Positions 6,495-9,469 of a DNA stretch of 9,469 nucleotides are shown piece after piece. The first letter of the stretch is position 1; every line of letters starts with the position of its first letter. The notes beneath the pieces are model-generated. The model was given only the letters and a program-made list of their open reading frames with translations, made no database searches and was not told where the DNA came from. Made by a program: the position numbers and the translations under genes. Location of the stretch: NCBI GenBank assembly GCA_031404015.1, contig JANNGT010000341.1, positions 1 through 9,469 of the forward strand, in the 5' to 3' direction. Origin of the DNA: RPQJ01 sp031404015. GTDB taxonomy: Bacteria; Pseudomonadota; Gammaproteobacteria; Steroidobacterales; Steroidobacteraceae.

Positions 6495-7694
6495 TCAGTC
6501 GACGGGTGCGCGATCGAGCAGCACCGCGGGAATCATCGCGGCGTCCAGGCTCAACACCAGTGCAACGGCACCCACTTTGATGACCCGGCCAAACTCGGCG
6601 GCGCCGACGTCCCACGCGGCGGCCAGGGGACCCGAGGCCATGCCCATCTTCGACGCAAAACCGCCGAGCGCAGCTGACTGCCCGGTCTGGTCGAACTGCG
6701 CGCACATGCCCAACAGGTACGGGATGCCGAACGACCAGGTCACGCCGATCAGTCCATTCGCAAGCCCATAAACCCACGCAATTTCGCTGCCGTGCAACGC
6801 CCACGTCGCCAGCGCAGTCAGCAGGATCGAGCCGGCCAGCGGCCAGGCACGCCCGAACCGCGTCGACAGCAGGATCACGAGGCCCGCTCCGGCGATGCCG
6901 ATCCAGGACGCAGCCGCAAGCACCGGGCTGATGAAACCCATTTCGAGGCCGTCCGCCTTGCCGAGTCCGATGACGTAGGCAAACACCGCCATGTTGCCGG
7001 CCTGGAAGAAAAATGTGGCCAGCAGGCTCAGCAGCAACGGTCCGCGCCTGACACCTTGTCCGTCACCCACTTTGGGCCTGCGCACGGCACTGGCCGGGTA
7101 ATCGTTGAGGAACGGCACCATCGCAAGCGTGACGAGGTTGAACAGGATCAATGCGATGAACAGCACGCTGGTGCCGTACGTCGGGACCAGCGGCGGCAGC
7201 ACGGCGAGGCCGAGCCCCCCGAGTCCGAACTGCACCACGAGCAGGTAGCCGAACGTGCGGTCGGCCTGCGCCGTGCGCGACATGACGGCGAAGCCGATGC
7301 CCACCAGCATGCCGCCCACCGTGCCGTGCAGGAATCGCATCGCCATCAGGGGTTCGAAGCGGTGGACCAGCATCGACAGCAGGTCGAGCGTGATCAATGC
7401 GGCGAGCAGTGCGTATGCCCACGTCCGCCACTGGATCCGCTTGACGATGAAGACCGCGATCAAGGCGCCGATCGCCGCGCCGTAGACGTTGCTGGAACCG
7501 ACCATGCCAGCCTGGCGGTTGCTGAAGCCTGCCCCCTGCACGAGTCCGTCGACGAGCGCGGGCATGATGTTGACGTAGAAGATGCCGGCCGTGGCAAGGA
7601 AGGCCAGCAGCACGCGCGCAAGTTCGCCATCGGGAGCGGCCTTGGGCAAGCCAAAAATCGTGTGCGTGCCCGCGTCAGGCGTCGAAGTGTTCAT
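6495..7694 (-). CDS. MFS-family transporter, 12 membrane helices
   Basis: This is a 399-residue inner-membrane secondary transporter of the major facilitator superfamily. Twelve hydrophobic segments can be read, split six and six by a hydrophilic loop at about residues 195-210 (SAVRRPKVGDGQG). The region at helix 4 (MRFLHGTVGGMLVGIGF) and the charged loop after helix 2 (VKRIQWR) fit the superfamily. The ATG at 7694 is chosen because AAGGA lies 9 bases upstream, the protein then has a normal short N-terminus (MNTSTPDAG), and the 68 in-frame codons further upstream read as arginine-rich shadow of the serine hydrolase gene. The start overlaps the stop of that gene as ATGA, so the two are co-transcribed and probably coupled in translation. 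No motif identifies the substrate; it may be the product or precursor of the hydrolase. Confidence 0.93.
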   Translation of the reverse strand: MNTSTPDAGTHTIFGLPKAAPDGELARVLLAFLATAGIFYVNIMPALVDGLVQGAGFSNRQAGMVGSSNVYGAAIGALIAVFIVKRIQWRTWAYALLAALITLDLLSMLVHRFEPLMAMRFLHGTVGGMLVGIGFAVMSRTAQADRTFGYLLVVQFGLGGLGLAVLPPLVPTYGTSVLFIALILFNLVTLAMVPFLNDYPASAVRRPKVGDGQGVRRGPLLLSLLATFFFQAGNMAVFAYVIGLGKADGLEMGFISPVLAAASWIGIAGAGLVILLSTRFGRAWPLAGSILLTALATWALHGSEIAWVYGLANGLIGVTWSFGIPYLLGMCAQFDQTGQSAALGGFASKMGMASGPLAAAWDVGAAEFGRVIKVGAVALVLSLDAAMIPAVLLDRAPVD

Positions 7695-9469
7695 GAGGCA
7701 GGATCCTTGGCAACGACTGCAGGTGGGGCCGTCGCAGTCCGGCAATAGGGATGGAGGCGTGCCGCCGCGTAGACGGCACGGCGAAAGCGAAACTCGTTGC
7801 CGTCGCTGAAGTAGTAGTACGTGACGCCGTTCGGCAGCAGCGCGATCGTGACGCCGCCGAAGCCCGACATGTACGGCACGAACACCGGCGCGTCGCACCC
7901 GGGCAGGTCACCGAAGCGCATGGCCCAGAAGCCATCGTTGTACAGGAGCGTGCCGTCTGCAGTCGTCGCAAGCCCGCGATCGGTCGGATCCTGCTGCAGG
8001 GCAGACCGCAACATGCGCGTGTCGAGCAGTTCCTGCGCCGACGCACTCGGGGGATTGAGCCACTGGCCGAGCTTGGCAATATCGTCCGGCAGCAGCGTCA
8101 GGCCGAAGCCGACGAAGGGCTGACGCACGTCGTCACGGGTCCGGCGCGAAAAGTGAGCAACGGGGCTGAGCCCTGCGGCACGCCAGACGTCGGGCCAGAC
8201 GACGTCGTCGAGCAGGTCCGCCTGCGGCCCCATTTGCTTCCGCACGAAAGCCGCAAGCGCGACACCCAGCACGTAGGTATCGCTGGTGCGGTACACGAAA
8301 ATCCGGCCCGCCGCCTCGCGCCGGGGGGAATGGGCGCAGGCATAGGCGATCTTGCCGGCATGGCGAGTTGCGTCGAAGAAATGCTTCGACGTCGCCGCTG
8401 AGTTTTCGTCCTCGTAGGCTGCGGCGGAGGTCCATTGCCCGCTCGACATGTCGAGCAGGTTCGCGAACGTGACGCCACTCCAGCCTCCCTGCGCCGCGCA
8501 CTCCGGCACGAAGTCCACGACCTGCTGCTCGCGCGCTCCGGGAAAACGCTGTTCGAGCCGCATCAGGCCCAGCGCGCCGAACGCGGACTTGGCCACCGAA
8601 TACGACGGCAGCACCAACTCTGCGCAGAACGGATACTCGCCCGCGCGCGTGGGACATCCGCCGCTGTAGTGAATGCCATCGACGATCACGCCCCACGTCG
8701 ACATCTGCGACGGCGTCACCTCCGCTGGATGGCCGAACTCCGCAGGATCGGCTCCCGGATGATCGACTGCCAATTGCGCAAGCGGACGTCGTGGCAGGCG
8801 ACCGCTGATCTCGGTCCGGCGCGCCTCGACCACGCGGCCAGCATCCGGCAACGCGACTTCCAGCAACTCAGCCTGCAGGAAGCCCCAGAGATCGGCCTTG
8901 AAATAGGCGCACGTCTCGCTGCTGACTTGATACGCCACGTGCGAGATGCGCCCTGCCGGCGCGAAGACGAACGTCAGCACGCCGTGGTGCAGGCAGTTCT
9001 CGTTGACCTCCATCAGGCTGAACGGCAGCGCCGCGCGCGCCCAGTCACCGTCACCCGGTTCCTGCCAGGTGCGGCCCACGCCAAAGGCCAACTCCCAATC
9101 GGGGTGCGAGCTTGCCTTGGGTGTGCGCTGCCGCGGAATCAGTGCATCGCCATCCTGGACGAGGTCGACCTGCACGACGGATGGCAGGCGGCGGCGCGCT
9201 GGCCCCGACGGAGCATCGGCCACGCCATACCTGTCATGCAGGACGCGAAACCCGACCGGCTGTGAGCCAGCGCGCAGAATCAGCCGACCGAAGGTCGTCG
9301 CCGCCGTATCCCTCGACCCCACGGCTGTCGTCGGTGCAAACGCATCCATGCGCCAGGGGTTGGATGGCAGCGGCCCGGCCAGAAGTTCTGCGACCTGCAA
9401 TTGCGTGCGACCGTTGCTGATCGGCTCGGCTGGCACGGCCATCGACGCCAGCGCGCCCAGCAGCAACAG
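7691..9469 (-). CDS. Beta-lactamase-fold serine hydrolase with unassigned N-terminal domain, 5' end missing
   Basis: At least 592 residues are present, and the frame is open to the right edge. The first residues (LLLLGALASMAVPAEP) are the hydrophobic core and cleavage region of a signal peptide, so only a few N-terminal residues are missing and the TTG at 9466 is a leucine codon. The protein is therefore exported. Numbering from 9466, about residues 20-225 form a beta-rich region that I do not recognise. The C-terminal half is a class C beta-lactamase/esterase-like domain. The nucleophile motif is SVAK (Ser290, Lys293). The second motif position is YRT (Tyr392) in FVYRTSDTYVLG, where the family usually has Y-x-N. 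SGFGG (534-538) takes the place of the KTG/HxG motif. These differences argue for an esterase or peptidase and against a true beta-lactamase. It heads an operon with the MFS transporter. Confidence 0.88.
   Translation of the reverse strand: MLLLGALASMAVPAEPISNGRTQLQVAELLAGPLPSNPWRMDAFAPTTAVGSRDTAATTFGRLILRAGSQPVGFRVLHDRYGVADAPSGPARRRLPSVVQVDLVQDGDALIPRQRTPKASSHPDWELAFGVGRTWQEPGDGDWARAALPFSLMEVNENCLHHGVLTFVFAPAGRISHVAYQVSSETCAYFKADLWGFLQAELLEVALPDAGRVVEARRTEISGRLPRRPLAQLAVDHPGADPAEFGHPAEVTPSQMSTWGVIVDGIHYSGGCPTRAGEYPFCAELVLPSYSVAKSAFGALGLMRLEQRFPGAREQQVVDFVPECAAQGGWSGVTFANLLDMSSGQWTSAAAYEDENSAATSKHFFDATRHAGKIAYACAHSPRREAAGRIFVYRTSDTYVLGVALAAFVRKQMGPQADLLDDVVWPDVWRAAGLSPVAHFSRRTRDDVRQPFVGFGLTLLPDDIAKLGQWLNPPSASAQELLDTRMLRSALQQDPTDRGLATTADGTLLYNDGFWAMRFGDLPGCDAPVFVPYMSGFGGVTIALLPNGVTYYYFSDGNEFRFRRAVYAAARLHPYCRTATAPPAVVAKDPAS
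7704..7708 (-). promoter_or_regulatory. Ribosome binding site of the MFS gene
   Basis: Read on the minus strand, AAGGA is followed by a 9-base spacer and the ATG at 7694-7692. It lies within the last codons of the serine hydrolase gene and supports the short start. Confidence 0.6.

Noticed and set aside
6358..6771. Plus-strand frames that translate the 9-bp array into Pro-Ser-Cys or Leu-Ser-Phe repeats
   Set aside because: The frames stay open only because the unit length is a multiple of three; they overlap the ends of both convergent genes and have no plausible start context.
6792..7748. A 318-codon plus-strand frame opposite the MFS gene
   Set aside because: The product is full of Gln, His, Arg and Glu with no domain, typical of the antisense of a hydrophobic membrane-protein gene.
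8435..9265. A 276-codon plus-strand frame opposite the serine hydrolase
   Set aside because: It has no signal, domain or ribosome site, and it is antisense to a gene with an intact SxxK motif.

Overview
The window is GC-rich, densely coded DNA typical of a free-living proteobacterium. The gene families and style fit a high-GC gammaproteobacterium of the Steroidobacteraceae/Lysobacterales kind, but that placement is inferred from general character and no rRNA or marker gene is present to prove it. Five of the six genes are recognisable by motif, and one is a secreted protein without a known function. I found no tRNA, rRNA, CRISPR array, insertion sequence or integrase.

Left part (1-3180, + strand): a two-component system. 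The 3' part of a large sensor histidine kinase runs in from the left edge. It has a beta-propeller sensor, a Y_Y_Y-type domain, one membrane segment, a HisKA_3 dimerisation box and a HATPase domain. Its stop overlaps by 4 bases (ATGA) the start of a NarL/FixJ-type response regulator.

Middle (3181-6413, + strand): a 141-base leader with a clear ribosome binding site precedes a small exported protein. Its stop codon overlaps by one base the start of an 817-residue exported metzincin-like zinc protease. The protease carries a carboxypeptidase-regulatory-like domain and a long tail of HAF-like repeats. The two probably form one operon, and their position beside the two-component system suggests, without proving, that the system regulates them.

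Junction (6414-6494): a convergent intergenic stretch of only 81 bases. It holds a strong GC hairpin followed at once by five tandem 9-bp TTCCTG(T/C)CC units, which end exactly at the stop codon of the opposing gene.

Right part (6495-9469, - strand): a second two-gene operon, read right to left. It consists of a beta-lactamase-fold serine hydrolase with a long unassigned N-terminal region (cut by the right edge) and a 12-helix MFS transporter, again joined by an ATGA overlap. A hydrolase coupled to a transporter suggests processing of a substrate followed by its uptake or export, but the substrate cannot be read from the sequence.
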